Source: Marinoscillum sp040218045
GTDB lineage: Bacteria; Bacteroidota; Bacteroidia; Cytophagales; Cyclobacteriaceae
Length of the DNA: 64,000 nucleotides
NCBI GenBank assembly: GCA_040218045.1
Contig: JAVJQA010000014.1
Span: 1-64,000 of the forward strand
Reading direction: 5' to 3'
The notes beneath the pieces were generated by a model that was not told the origin of the DNA, ran no database searches, and saw only the letters and a program-made list of their open reading frames with translations. This document shows positions 54,201-63,999 of the stretch, piece by piece; the first letter of the stretch is position 1; each line of letters starts with the position of its first letter. Both the position numbers and the translations under genes were made by a program.

Positions 54201-55331
54201 CTAGCCAAAGATCTCTTTTAGCTTGGCTTCCAGGCTAGGGCCTCTTAAACCTTTGGCAATGATTTTTCCATCCGGTCCAATGAGGTATGTTGCTGGAATT
54301 GAAGAAATCTGATAGGTCCTGGCAGCCTCTGAGTTGAAGTATTGCAAATCACTTACGTGAAGCCATGGTAAACCATCCTGCTCAATGGCTTTTACCCAGG
54401 CATCTCTATTTCTATCTAGTGATACACCAAGAATCTCAAAATTTTCTCCAGCATATGCATTATATACTCTAACTACATTCGGATTCTCTGCACGGCATGG
54501 TTTGCACCACGCGGCCCAAAAGTCAATTAAAACATACTTGCCTCTTAGCGAGCTCAATTCAATTACTTCACCATCCGGTGTTGGAAGAGATATCTCCGGC
54601 GCATCTGCTCCTACCGCTAAAGTGCGGGCTCCATCTACTTTGTCAATTAAATCTTTCACAAAGAAATTGTTAGCCAAAGCTGTATCCTTTTTCATTTTCT
54701 GAGCAATACTATCATAAAACAGAAAATGCTCATCCATTGGAAGTGACTCCAATCCATAGATCGCAGCAAGAGATGGGGTAATACTCCATATAAAATTTTT
54801 CATTTCATTCTGCCCCACTCGCATTACATCATAATACTCAGCTGTCAATCGCTTCATCGTTTCCTCATCCCCGGCATTCCTTGCCTCAATTGCCTTTTGG
54901 TTCAAATCCTGAACATCTGACTGCTGATCGCGCATCATACCTTCAAGTTGTTTTACATATTTGGTGTGTTTGGATCCCGTCACAGAAACTTCCCCTTGCG
55001 GGTTATTTCCCTCAATAAGAATTTCCACCTCATCCTCTGTACCATCAAGCACCAAATTAAGCTGCTGTCTATTGTAGAAATTAAGCCTGAAAAATGTAGG
55101 TGACTCCACATTAACGTAAAAATTCATCTCACCAGATTTTCCTACCTCGATGGTATCTATTGGCTGCAATCCTTTAGGAGTAAATTCGTTTAGGGTAACT
55201 AATTCTCCAGAAATAGGATTCTCAACTTTACCAGTAATGTTCACACCTTGTTTGGGTGACCCCTCGCTGCAAGCGACTAAGACCGGCAGACAAAAGAAAA
55301 TTAAATATTTTAGGTTCCTCATGTTTTTCAT
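54201..55331 (-). CDS. TlpA-like thiol-disulfide oxidoreductase lipoprotein (DUF4369-thioredoxin)
   Basis: The 376-residue product has a Sec II signal (LIFFCLPVLVACSEG, Cys21), an N-terminal DUF4369 beta domain (about 25-130), a helical linker, and a C-terminal TlpA-type thioredoxin domain with VLIDFWAAWCKPCRAEN and the cis-Pro loop SSIPATYLIG. The CKPC pair should reduce or exchange disulfides in exported proteins. An ATG at 55322 is an alternative start. It begins 1 base after the gatB stop, so it is the last gene of the alaS-gatB unit. Confidence 0.9.
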   Translation of the reverse strand: MKNMRNLKYLIFFCLPVLVACSEGSPKQGVNITGKVENPISGELVTLNEFTPKGLQPIDTIEVGKSGEMNFYVNVESPTFFRLNFYNRQQLNLVLDGTEDEVEILIEGNNPQGEVSVTGSKHTKYVKQLEGMMRDQQSDVQDLNQKAIEARNAGDEETMKRLTAEYYDVMRVGQNEMKNFIWSITPSLAAIYGLESLPMDEHFLFYDSIAQKMKKDTALANNFFVKDLIDKVDGARTLAVGADAPEISLPTPDGEVIELSSLRGKYVLIDFWAAWCKPCRAENPNVVRVYNAYAGENFEILGVSLDRNRDAWVKAIEQDGLPWLHVSDLQYFNSEAARTYQISSIPATYLIGPDGKIIAKGLRGPSLEAKLKEIFG

Positions 55332-55332
55332 A

Positions 55333-56793
55333 TCACAATTCTAATGAATCTCTTAATAGCTTGTTAGCAACTTTAGGATCAACTTTACCCTGGGTCTTTT
55401 TCATTACCTCGCCCATAAACATTCCAATCAATCCTTTCTTACCCTTTTTGTATTCAGCAACCTTATCTGCATTATCAGCCAAAACCAGATCAATAACTGA
55501 TTGGATAGAATCTGAATCTGAGTCCTGTAAAATGTTAAGTGCCTTACAAGCAACAATTGCGCTCTCGCGCGGATGCTCTATCAAATAAGGGAATAACTGC
55601 TGGCTGGCCGCTGAGAAATTAATCAGAGACTTATCTACCAAATTGACTATTTCAGATAGCGTAGCTGGTTTTAGAACGAACTGATCAATCTCCAGATTAT
55701 GTTCATTCAGATAAGATTTTATTGGCCCCATTGTCCAGTTGGCCGCTGCTTTATAGTTACTGGTTTCTTTGCAGAATGACTCAAAAAAGAAAGCAAGCTC
55801 CTTTCTATCGGTTAGAACCTCTGCATCATAATCACTCAGTTCATAATCCTTTTGGAATTTCTCTCGATATTCCGCAGGCAACATAGGTTGGGAAGACTTA
55901 ATCTCCGAAAGCCATTCTTCGGTAATTTTCAAAGGACTTAGATCTGGCTCCGGGAAATAACGATAATCATTTAACTCTTCCTTAGTTCTCATTCCAGTAG
56001 AACGGCCCGTATTGACATCAAATGTCCTCGTTTCAGACAAGATCTCATAGCCATCCTCAATCAGGTCAATCTGACGCTCCATTTCATGGTCAATAGCCCT
56101 GATCACGCTCTTAATTGAATTCATATTTTTCAACTCCACCTTCTTGCCGAGTTCAGTGGCTTCTATTTCCATTACGGACACATTGGCATCACATCTTAAC
56201 GATCCTTCCTCCATATTACCATCGCAGATCCCTAGATAGCGTACAATCCTGCGAACTTCGGCTAAGAAAGCCCCTGCTTCCTCAGAGGTAGCGATTACCG
56301 GCTCGGTCACAATTTCAATCAGTGGTACTCCGGCCCTATTGAGATCAATCAATGTATCAGGCTCTCCATCCTGGTGAATGGATTTCCCAGCATCTTCTTC
56401 CAGGTGAATTCTATTAAGCTGTACTTTAGCGTGTTGATTCTCTCCGAAGTGAACCGGAACATATCCACCTACACAAATTGGCGTCTTGTCCTGTGTGATC
56501 TGGTATCCTTTGGGTAGATCTGGATAGAAGTAGTTTTTACGATCAAAAAATTGAAAATCGCTAATCTTGCTATTGCAAGCAAGGCCCATCCTGATAGCAT
56601 ACTCTACAGCCTTCACATTCAGTTTTGGCATTACCCCCGGATGACCAAGTGATATGACACTCACATTGGTATTGGGGGCATCTCCAAAAGAGTTGCTATC
56701 TCCGGAAAAAATCTTCGTAGCAGTGTGCAGCTGAGCATGCACTTCCAGACCGACTACCAGCCGGTACTTTGCTTTCACTTCTGGTGAAATCAT
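55333..56793 (-). CDS. gatB: Asp-tRNA(Asn)/Glu-tRNA(Gln) amidotransferase subunit B
   Basis: The 486-residue protein has the GatB signature LEVHAQLHTATKIFSGD, VISLGHPGVMPKLN, then YFYPDLPKGYQITQ and the GatB/YqeY tail (KKGLIGMFMGEVMKKTQGKVDP). It activates the misacylated tRNA in the indirect route to Gln-tRNA or Asn-tRNA. GatA and GatC are not in the window. It overlaps the alaS stop by ATGA. Confidence 0.96.
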   Translation of the reverse strand: MISPEVKAKYRLVVGLEVHAQLHTATKIFSGDSNSFGDAPNTNVSVISLGHPGVMPKLNVKAVEYAIRMGLACNSKISDFQFFDRKNYFYPDLPKGYQITQDKTPICVGGYVPVHFGENQHAKVQLNRIHLEEDAGKSIHQDGEPDTLIDLNRAGVPLIEIVTEPVIATSEEAGAFLAEVRRIVRYLGICDGNMEEGSLRCDANVSVMEIEATELGKKVELKNMNSIKSVIRAIDHEMERQIDLIEDGYEILSETRTFDVNTGRSTGMRTKEELNDYRYFPEPDLSPLKITEEWLSEIKSSQPMLPAEYREKFQKDYELSDYDAEVLTDRKELAFFFESFCKETSNYKAAANWTMGPIKSYLNEHNLEIDQFVLKPATLSEIVNLVDKSLINFSAASQQLFPYLIEHPRESAIVACKALNILQDSDSDSIQSVIDLVLADNADKVAEYKKGKKGLIGMFMGEVMKKTQGKVDPKVANKLLRDSLEL

Positions 56794-59429
56794 TTAATCT
56801 CAATCTTCAGTTTCTCTTCAATTAATTGTTTCCCCACTTCCAGTGCCTTTGAGAGACCACTTACATTTTTACCACCTGCGGTGGCGTAAAATGGCTGGCC
56901 TCCGCCACCTCCCTGTATTTCCTTCGCCATTGCACGCACAATTTCGCCTGCATCCAATCCATGGTTTTTAACCAGATCGTCGTCCATAATGACGCTTAGC
57001 ATAGGTTTTTCGTTCAGGTTGGCAGCTAAAACTGCTAGTAAACCGGGAACTTCATTTTTGAGTTCAAATGATAGTTGCTTAAGTACATTAGCATCAGGGA
57101 GATTTACTTCCTGGGTGATTACCCTGACACCATTTATTTCTTTGACTTGCTTGATCAGGTCAGCTTTAAGGGCACTGCCTTGTTTCTGATTGAGCTCATC
57201 TATTTTCTTTTGTAATTCGTTTTTCTCTTCCAGGAGTGCTTCAATAGCCTTTTTTGGATCTTTCGGGTTCTTCAAAAGAACCTTAATTTCCGAAAGTAAA
57301 TCCAGCTCACCATCTATAAAAGCTTCCGCTCTGTCCGCAGTGATAGCTTCAATTCTCCGCACACCCGCAGCCACTGAACTCTCACTAACTATTTTCAACA
57401 AACCAATCTTACCTGTGGCTGAGACGTGTGTGCCTCCACAAAGCTCTACTGAGTATGATCTGTCAAAAGAAATCACTCGTACAAATTCACCATATTTCTC
57501 ACCAAACAATGCCATTGCACCCATTTGTTTCGCTTTTTCAATTGGGACATTGCGTTGCTCATCCAGAGCAATGTTTTCTCGGATTCTTTTATTGACAATT
57601 GTCTCTATACGAGCCATTTCTTCATCTGTAACTTTCGCGAAATGCGAAAAATCAAATCTAAGAACCTTCTCATTGACCAACGATCCTTTTTGCTGGACAT
57701 GCTCACCAAGCACTTCACGCAAAGCAGCGTGCAGTAGATGAGTGGCTGAATGATTGTTTTCTGTCAGGAGTCTTTTCTCTGCATTCACTGTGGCATGGAA
57801 AGTAAGAGCCAGGTTCTTTGGAAGCTCATTTGCATAATGGACAATAAGATCGTTTTCCTTCTTCGTGTCGAAAATGGCAAGCTTCTCCTCAATACTCTCT
57901 AAAAATCCGCTATCACCTACCTGTCCTCCACTTTCAGCATAGAACGGTGTCTGATCCAGCACAATCTGGTAAAATCGCTTATTCTTTTGATTTACTTCCC
58001 TGTATCGGGTGATCTTAGTCTCAGCTTCCAGATGGTCATAACCAAGGAAAACTGGCAGATCAGCATCAATCAAAACTACCCAATCCCCTGTGGACTGTTC
58101 TGCAGCACTTTTGGAGCGTTCCTTTTGCTTAGACATTTCTACCTTAAAGGCGGCCTCATCCACACTCAATCCATTCTCCCTGGCGATCAGAGATGTAAGA
58201 TCTAGTGGGAACCCGTAGGTATCATACAATTCGAAAACGGTCTTTCCATCAATAACTTTACCTTTAGTATCAGTTTTGATGGTCTCAAATCTTTTCAATC
58301 CTTTATCCAGGGTCCTTAAGAAGGCAACTTCTTCTTCCCTGATTACTTTGGCCACAAAATCTTTTTGAGCCTCAAGTTCCGGAAAAGTCTCAGCGAATTG
58401 TTCGGCGAGAAGAGGAACTAAGTCGGTTAAAAATGGTTCTTTGAAATCCAGGAATGTATATCCGTATCTCACTGCCCTCCTCAGGATTCTTCTGATCACA
58501 TATCCTGCCTTGGCATTGCCAGGAAGCTGGCCATCTGCAATGGTGAAAGAGATAGCTCTTATGTGATCTGCAATGACGCGAATAGCAATGTTAGTCTTTT
58601 CGTCCTGACCATATTCAACTCCAGCCCGTTTGGCAATAGCCTGGATTGTGGGCTGAAATACATCCGTATCATAGTTGGACTGCTTGCCCTGAACAGCCAT
58701 GGCAAGTCTTTCAAAACCCATCCCCGTATCTACATGCTGTTGAGGCAGATTCTTCAGAGAACCATCAGAAAGCCGATTAAACTGCATGAATACGAGGTTC
58801 CAAATCTCTACCACAAGAGGATGGTCCTGATTGACCAACTCTGCGCCAGACTTTTTAGCTACGTCAGCGTCAGATCTCAAATCTATATGTATTTCTGAGC
58901 ACGGACCACATGGGCCAGTGTCACCCATTTCCCAGAAATTATCTTTTTTGTTGCCATTGAGAATACGATCCTCGGGCATCAATTTTTTCCAATAGGCTCT
59001 TGCTTCATCATCAGCGGCCAGGTCTTCAGATACATCTCCTTCGAATACTGTAGCATACATTCTGTCTTCCGGCAGATTGCAAACCTTAGTCAGAAACTCC
59101 CATGCCCAGTCTATTGCTTCTTCTTTGAAATAATCCCCGAAAGACCAGTTACCCAACATCTCAAACATGGTATGGTGGTAAGTATCCAATCCTACCTCTT
59201 CCAGGTCGTTGTGTTTACCTGAAACCCGAAGACACTTTTGTGTATCTGCAATTCTATTGGCTTCAGGGGTTTTGTTACCAAGAAAGTAATCCTTAAACTG
59301 GTTCATTCCCGCATTGGTAAACATCAAAGTAGGGTCGTTTTGAACCACTATTGGTGCAGAAGGAACTATTTTGTGAGATTTAGAATTGAAAAATTCTAGA
59401 AAGTTGGCTCTGATAACCTTAGAATCCAT
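56790..59429 (-). CDS. alaS: Alanyl-tRNA synthetase
   Basis: The 879-residue class II synthetase is full length: catalytic domain from FFNSKSHKIVPSAPIVVQND, with the GDTGPCGPCSEIH loop; editing domain with NHSATHLLHAALREVLG and the C-GGTH zinc motif (VELCGGTHVS); and the C-terminal DHHA1 oligomerisation domain (GGGGGQPFYATAGG). It charges tRNA-Ala and proofreads Ser/Gly. It is the first gene of an operon with gatB and the TlpA gene and is divergent from the M23 peptidase gene. Confidence 0.97.
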   Translation of the reverse strand: MDSKVIRANFLEFFNSKSHKIVPSAPIVVQNDPTLMFTNAGMNQFKDYFLGNKTPEANRIADTQKCLRVSGKHNDLEEVGLDTYHHTMFEMLGNWSFGDYFKEEAIDWAWEFLTKVCNLPEDRMYATVFEGDVSEDLAADDEARAYWKKLMPEDRILNGNKKDNFWEMGDTGPCGPCSEIHIDLRSDADVAKKSGAELVNQDHPLVVEIWNLVFMQFNRLSDGSLKNLPQQHVDTGMGFERLAMAVQGKQSNYDTDVFQPTIQAIAKRAGVEYGQDEKTNIAIRVIADHIRAISFTIADGQLPGNAKAGYVIRRILRRAVRYGYTFLDFKEPFLTDLVPLLAEQFAETFPELEAQKDFVAKVIREEEVAFLRTLDKGLKRFETIKTDTKGKVIDGKTVFELYDTYGFPLDLTSLIARENGLSVDEAAFKVEMSKQKERSKSAAEQSTGDWVVLIDADLPVFLGYDHLEAETKITRYREVNQKNKRFYQIVLDQTPFYAESGGQVGDSGFLESIEEKLAIFDTKKENDLIVHYANELPKNLALTFHATVNAEKRLLTENNHSATHLLHAALREVLGEHVQQKGSLVNEKVLRFDFSHFAKVTDEEMARIETIVNKRIRENIALDEQRNVPIEKAKQMGAMALFGEKYGEFVRVISFDRSYSVELCGGTHVSATGKIGLLKIVSESSVAAGVRRIEAITADRAEAFIDGELDLLSEIKVLLKNPKDPKKAIEALLEEKNELQKKIDELNQKQGSALKADLIKQVKEINGVRVITQEVNLPDANVLKQLSFELKNEVPGLLAVLAANLNEKPMLSVIMDDDLVKNHGLDAGEIVRAMAKEIQGGGGGQPFYATAGGKNVSGLSKALEVGKQLIEEKLKIEIK

Positions 59430-59556
59430 GTAACTAATTGACTATTAAGTAGTTAACTTCAATTATTTGGTTTTATTCAATTAAAAACCGTAATTTGCCA
59501 GATAGTTTGCTTGTCCAGCCGGGCAAAACTAGTTGAAAATAACATAACATCGACCT

Positions 59557-60543
59557 ATGGCCAGAATTAAGTACTATTATGACACAGAGTCATGTAGATA
59601 CGAGCGAATAAGGGTTTCCACATGGGATTTCATATGGAATTCGCTTGGTTTCTTAACACTTGCTTTGCTTCTAGCCACGGGGATTGTATTTGTGTATATC
59701 AAGTACTTTGAATCCCCTGAAGAAGCATTGTTGAGAAAAGAAAATGAAGAACTGAAGATGTATTATGACCTCTTGAGCAATGAGGTCACTGATGCCAATA
59801 ATATGCTGGCATCACTTCAGGAAAGGGATGATAATATTTACCGGATCATCATGGGAGTGGAGCCTATTCCTGAAGAAATCAGGAATGCAGGGTTTGGTGG
59901 TGCCAACCGCTATAAAGACCTGCTAGATCAGGGGCTGGAGAGAGAAGATTTGGTGATTGACAATTATCAGAGACTTGACCAGCTAAAGAAGCAACTTTAC
60001 ATTCAGACCAAGTCTTATGATGAAATCATGGAATTGGCAAAGGATAAAGAACTCATGCTTGCATCATTACCTGCTATTCAACCGGTATCTAAAGAAAATT
60101 TAAAGCGTCTGTCCAGTGGTTTTGGTTACAGAATGGATCCTATTCTGAAGACAAGACGGCAGCATCATGGTGTGGACTTTTCACTTCCCAAGGGAAGTCC
60201 AGTATATGCCACTGGAGATGGCGAAGTTAAGTTTACCAGAACGAATTCAATCAGCGGTTATGGTAATCAGGTAGAAATTGATCACGGATTTGGCTATGTG
60301 ACCAAATATGCGCACTTAAGTGAGTTTCTTGTAAAGACAGGTCAGAAAGTAAAAAGAGGAGAACTCATCGCCTATTCAGGCAATACAGGGAAATCTACAG
60401 CACCACATCTACATTACGAGGTGAAGATGAATGGCAATCCTGTAAACCCAGTTCATTATTTCTACAAAGACATTAGCTCAGATGAGTATGAAGCAGTATT
60501 AGAGCAAGCTGCCAAAGACACTCAAGCTATGGGATCCTACTAA
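59557..60543 (+). CDS. M23-family peptidoglycan metallopeptidase
   Basis: The 328-residue protein has one N-terminal TM (about 29-50), a periplasmic coiled coil (about 55-100), and a LytM/M23 domain (about 190-310) with HHGVDFSLP (H and D zinc ligands) and APHLHYEV (HLH). All ligands are present, so it should be an active endopeptidase on peptide crosslinks. The coiled coil plus LytM plan resembles envelope-division or growth enzymes. A strong terminator follows. Confidence 0.9.
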   Translation: MARIKYYYDTESCRYERIRVSTWDFIWNSLGFLTLALLLATGIVFVYIKYFESPEEALLRKENEELKMYYDLLSNEVTDANNMLASLQERDDNIYRIIMGVEPIPEEIRNAGFGGANRYKDLLDQGLEREDLVIDNYQRLDQLKKQLYIQTKSYDEIMELAKDKELMLASLPAIQPVSKENLKRLSSGFGYRMDPILKTRRQHHGVDFSLPKGSPVYATGDGEVKFTRTNSISGYGNQVEIDHGFGYVTKYAHLSEFLVKTGQKVKRGELIAYSGNTGKSTAPHLHYEVKMNGNPVNPVHYFYKDISSDEYEAVLEQAAKDTQAMGSY

Positions 60544-60566
60544 GTATCACATAGATTTTACAAAGT

Positions 60567-60607
60567 AACATGCCTGTTTCTAATAGAAGCAGGCATGTTT
60601 TGTTTTA
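60567..60607 (+). terminator. Rho-independent terminator
   Basis: AACATGCCTG (60567-60576) and CAGGCATGTT (60590-60599) pair perfectly, followed by TTGTTTTA. It ends the M23 gene, so the CapA gene needs its own promoter. Confidence 0.85.
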
Positions 60608-60702
60608 TGTAATCCAGAAATAAGGTCTTTGTCTAAAACTTGTGGAAAACTTGCCCTCTTGCTCCGCCGAAAGCAAGTTACTTTTGGACTGAATTGAAAA
60701 AG

Positions 60703-61902
60703 ATGAAGTATCTCAATTGGTCATATCTATGGGTGGTGGTACTACTCCTGCTAAGCAACTGTAAGGTGTCCAAGACCATAACAAGCGATAGCAGTAAAAC
60801 ACCTATTGACTCTACCCTGACAGATACTACCTCTATCCAAGTCACCTATCTTATTACACAAAAAGGTGATACCCTGGATTCTTTGTTTCAGGAGGTGAAC
60901 CTGGAAATATTCAGACTTCAGCCAGACACCGTAAAGTTCATGGCAGTTGGGGATATCATGATGGGCACTAAATTCCCAAATGCCGGGTATCTTCCTAGCG
61001 GAAATGGTGAGTATCTCTGGCAAGACACAAGAGAGCTTTTAAAATCGGCCGATATTACTTTCGGGAACCTAGAGGGCACAGTACTGGATGGTGAGGGCGA
61101 GCAAAAAGAATGTAGCAACCCAAAAGCCTGTTACCTATTCAAAATGCCTACAAGACTGACGAGGAACCTGGTAGATGCTGGGTTTGACTTAATAAGCCTT
61201 GCTAACAATCATGCCAATGATTTTGGTAAGACCGGACGGTTAAGCACGCAGAAAACACTGGACTCTCTGGGATTGCTGTACGCGGGATCTGTTGAACAAC
61301 CCTATATCTATGAAAAAATCAATCACCTGAAGATCGGCTTTGTAGCTTTTGCTCCTAATCGGGGAACATTAACCTTTTATGATCTGGAAAGAGCACGATC
61401 CATTGTTCAACAACTTGATAGCATATCTGATATTGTGGTTGTTTCAATTCATGGTGGAGCTGAAGGCTCACAGAATATGCACCTCACCAAAGAACGAGAA
61501 TTCTACTACGGTGAGGATCGAGGTAATATTTATGAGTTCAGCCATGCTATGATTGACTCTGGTGCTGATGTGATATTTGGACATGGACCACATGTTGTCC
61601 GTGCCGTAGAGGTTTACAAACAAAGATTTATTGCGTACTCTTTGGGTAATTTCCTGACTTATGGTCGTTTTAACCTGCGCGGAGTAAGTGGTGAGGCTCC
61701 ACTTTTAGAAATTAATACTACATCAAATGGAGAATTCATCAATGGACAAATACATTCTTTTTATCAATCCTACAGCCTGGGTCCTGAGAATGATCCAAAA
61801 CGAAGGGCTTTACATTCCATCAAGCAACTTACTGAAGAAGATTTTCCTGAAAACCCAATAATCATTGACGATGAAGGTAGAATTATCTATATTCAAAACT
61901 GA
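60703..61902 (+). CDS. CapA-family (PgsA-like) exported metallophosphatase-fold lipoprotein
   Basis: The ATG at 60703 gives a Sec II signal (WVVVLLLLSNCKVSK, Cys18); an upstream ATG at 60640 would add 21 residues. A Ser/Thr-rich linker leads to a PGA_cap domain with FMAVGDIMMG, TFGNLEGTVLD, SLANNHANDFG, VVSIHGGAEGS and FGHGPHVVRAV, matching the calcineurin-like metal sites. The family contains poly-gamma-glutamate capsule proteins, but many Bacteroidota members have unknown substrates. No pgsB or pgsC is near. Confidence 0.83.
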   Translation: MKYLNWSYLWVVVLLLLSNCKVSKTITSDSSKTPIDSTLTDTTSIQVTYLITQKGDTLDSLFQEVNLEIFRLQPDTVKFMAVGDIMMGTKFPNAGYLPSGNGEYLWQDTRELLKSADITFGNLEGTVLDGEGEQKECSNPKACYLFKMPTRLTRNLVDAGFDLISLANNHANDFGKTGRLSTQKTLDSLGLLYAGSVEQPYIYEKINHLKIGFVAFAPNRGTLTFYDLERARSIVQQLDSISDIVVVSIHGGAEGSQNMHLTKEREFYYGEDRGNIYEFSHAMIDSGADVIFGHGPHVVRAVEVYKQRFIAYSLGNFLTYGRFNLRGVSGEAPLLEINTTSNGEFINGQIHSFYQSYSLGPENDPKRRALHSIKQLTEEDFPENPIIIDDEGRIIYIQN

Positions 61903-61913
61903 AATTTTTCGCC

Positions 61914-62252
61914 GTGCCTTATAAAGAAAAAGAAATAGAGAAAAAATACTTCACAATAGGTGAAGTTGCCGATGAATTAGGCGTGGCTACCTCATTGATT
62001 CGCTTTTGGGAAGGTGAGTTTGATATCATCAAACCAAAGAAAAACCGCAAGGGTAACCGCCAGTTTACGAAAGAAGACATCAAAAATGTCCGGCTCATTT
62101 ACTATTTGGTAAAGGAAAAAGGATTTACACTTCAGGGTGCCAGGGACTTTATCAAAAATGACGTGGACGCTGCCACCAACAAGGTGGAGCTCATTGAATC
62201 ACTTAAGAAAGTACGAAACTTTCTTGTGTCCCTCAAAAAGGAATTGGATTAG
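61914..62252 (+). CDS. MerR-family transcriptional regulator
   Basis: The 112-residue protein starts with GTG and is a short MerR: FTIGEVADELGVATSLIRFWEGEF (helix-turn-helix plus wing, about 10-35), KNRKGNRQFTKEDIKNVRLIYYLVKEKGFTLQGARDFI, and a short coiled dimerisation tail. It lacks a ligand domain and Cys-rich tail. In this group a MerR gene of this type is regularly found just before dprA. It starts 11 bases after the CapA stop and lies 6 bases before dprA. Confidence 0.88.
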   Translation: MPYKEKEIEKKYFTIGEVADELGVATSLIRFWEGEFDIIKPKKNRKGNRQFTKEDIKNVRLIYYLVKEKGFTLQGARDFIKNDVDAATNKVELIESLKKVRNFLVSLKKELD

Positions 62253-62258
62253 TGGTTA

Positions 62259-63350
62259 ATGGAAGAAAAGCTTTACCAGGTCGCATTGGAGCTAATCCCC
62301 GGTATTGGTGATGTTAATGCCAAAAACCTCATCGCTTACTGCGGTTCGGCTTCTGCAATATTTAATTCTAAAACGAGTCAACTTCAGAAAATCCCTGGCA
62401 TTGGGCCTGAAAAAATCCAAATACTAAAGAGTAGTAAATTTTTAGAGAAAGCTGAGGCAATACTTAACGCCGCTTCAAAAAAGGGAGTTGCTGTGCATCA
62501 TTACACAGATGTAACTTACCCAGTTAAGCTTAAGCAGGTTGTAGATGCTCCGAATATCATTTATTCCAAGGGAGAAATCTCGAAATGGACAAGAATACTT
62601 GCTATCGTTGGCACCAGGAATGCGACCGAATATGGGCAAGCAGTCACCGAGAAGATAGTTGAAACCTGTAAGTCTGTAGATTGTGTAATTGTAAGTGGGC
62701 TCGCCTATGGTATTGATATCACAGCACATAGAGCTGCATTGAAAAATCAGATTCCAACTATTGCAGTCCTTGCAGGTGGACTGGATAAAGTGTATCCTTC
62801 CATTCATAAGAAGTATGCCGATGAAATGATTGAAAATGGAGGTGTCGTTTCGGAAAACCCTCTAGGTATCAAGCCAGAAGCACATTTTTTCCCAGCACGT
62901 AATCGAATTATTGCAGGGATGGCAGACGCTGTAATTGTAGTAGAAGCTGCGAAAAAAGGTGGAGCTCTTATCACAGCAAATATCGCAGACTCATATAATC
63001 GACCCGTTTTTGCTGTTCCTGGAGATTTGAACAACAAGTATTCGGAGGGATGCAATTTCCTCATTCGCAATCAAAAAGCCTTACTCTATACTGGAGTCAA
63101 TGATTTAAAGTATCATCTTAATTGGGATGACCAATCAGATCCTTCAAAACAAACAGTAGATGTTTCCTCCTTAGCTCAGGAAGATCAAAAAATAGTGAAG
63201 TGCTTACTTGAATTCAAAGCCGGTCTCCCGATAGATGAATTGGCTTGGAGAACCCAGATCTCTATTAATCAACTTGCGGGAAATCTCTTGAATCTGGAAT
63301 TTCAGGGCTTGATCAAGTCACTTCCCGGCAAGAAATTCAAGATCAATTAA
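62259..63350 (+). CDS. dprA: DNA-processing protein DprA
   Basis: The 363-residue protein has an N-terminal helix-hairpin-helix/SAM-like part (LIPGIGDVNAKNLIAYCG), the Rossmann DprA core (AIVGTRNATEYGQAV, SGLAYGIDITAHRAAL, VLAGGLDKVYPSIH, RNRIIAGMADAVIVVEAAKKGGALITA), and a C-terminal winged helix of about 60 residues. It loads RecA on incoming single-stranded DNA in transformation. Its stop overlaps the convergent SLC13 gene by 8 bases. Confidence 0.95.
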   Translation: MEEKLYQVALELIPGIGDVNAKNLIAYCGSASAIFNSKTSQLQKIPGIGPEKIQILKSSKFLEKAEAILNAASKKGVAVHHYTDVTYPVKLKQVVDAPNIIYSKGEISKWTRILAIVGTRNATEYGQAVTEKIVETCKSVDCVIVSGLAYGIDITAHRAALKNQIPTIAVLAGGLDKVYPSIHKKYADEMIENGGVVSENPLGIKPEAHFFPARNRIIAGMADAVIVVEAAKKGGALITANIADSYNRPVFAVPGDLNNKYSEGCNFLIRNQKALLYTGVNDLKYHLNWDDQSDPSKQTVDVSSLAQEDQKIVKCLLEFKAGLPIDELAWRTQISINQLAGNLLNLEFQGLIKSLPGKKFKIN

Positions 63351-63999
63351 AAGGATAAAACACAGGAATTAGTAAGGTTGCAATTATCCAAAACAGAAGA
63401 TTTAGCCACACACCTACTTTAAAGAAATCCCCAAATCTATATTGTCCGGCACTGTAAACCATAGTGTTGGTTTGATATCCAATAGGCGTCATGAAACTGG
63501 CAGATGCAGCGATCATTACAGCCATTAAAAACGGGTAAGGACTCAACTCCAACTTATCTGCGGTTGTAATGGCAATGGGTGCCAAAAGAGCCGCAGCGGC
63601 ATTGTTACTCATTAGCTCAGTGAACAATGAGGTGGTTATATAAAGCCCTGAAAGAATCACAATAGGCCCATACCCACTGAGGTCGTCAACCAGGAAACTC
63701 GCAATAATACTCGCTAATCCACTTCGTTCCATGGCGATCCCTAAACTCAATGCCCCCGCCAGCAGGAAAATAATTTTCCATTCAATCGATTCATGAACCT
63801 CACGCATACTGATTGTCCCAGATAATACGAGGACAATTGTACCCAGAATTGTAGCTATTGGGATCGATAAAATATTAAGAGAAGAAATCAAAACAACACC
63901 AAGAATAACAGACAATACCGTAATGAATTTTTTACGATTGAAGTCAATGATGCCTTGTTCAGAAAGGACAATAAAGGGACTTCTCTGGTTCATCTCTTG
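63343..63999 (-). CDS. SLC13/DASS-type anion permease, C-terminal half (truncated by window end)
   Basis: The frame is open to the window edge, so the start lies beyond it; the visible ATG at 63993 is probably internal. The 216 visible residues hold six to seven TMs with GALSLGIAMERSGLASIIASFLV, FTELMSNNAAAALLAPIAI and the second SNT-like loop SFMTPIGYQTNTMVYSAG. These are the sodium- and substrate-binding repeats of the DASS/SLC13 family, often preceded by TrkA_C domains in bacteria. Substrate is sulfate or dicarboxylate; which cannot be told from this half. Confidence 0.8.
   Translation of the reverse strand, partial: QEMNQRSPFIVLSEQGIIDFNRKKFITVLSVILGVVLISSLNILSIPIATILGTIVLVLSGTISMREVHESIEWKIIFLLAGALSLGIAMERSGLASIIASFLVDDLSGYGPIVILSGLYITTSLFTELMSNNAAAALLAPIAITTADKLELSPYPFLMAVMIAASASFMTPIGYQTNTMVYSAGQYRFGDFFKVGVWLNLLFWIIATLLIPVFYPFN

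Noticed and set aside
57190..57741. 183-codon plus-strand frame opposite alaS
   Set aside because: It is Ser/Phe-rich antisense of a well-supported gene.
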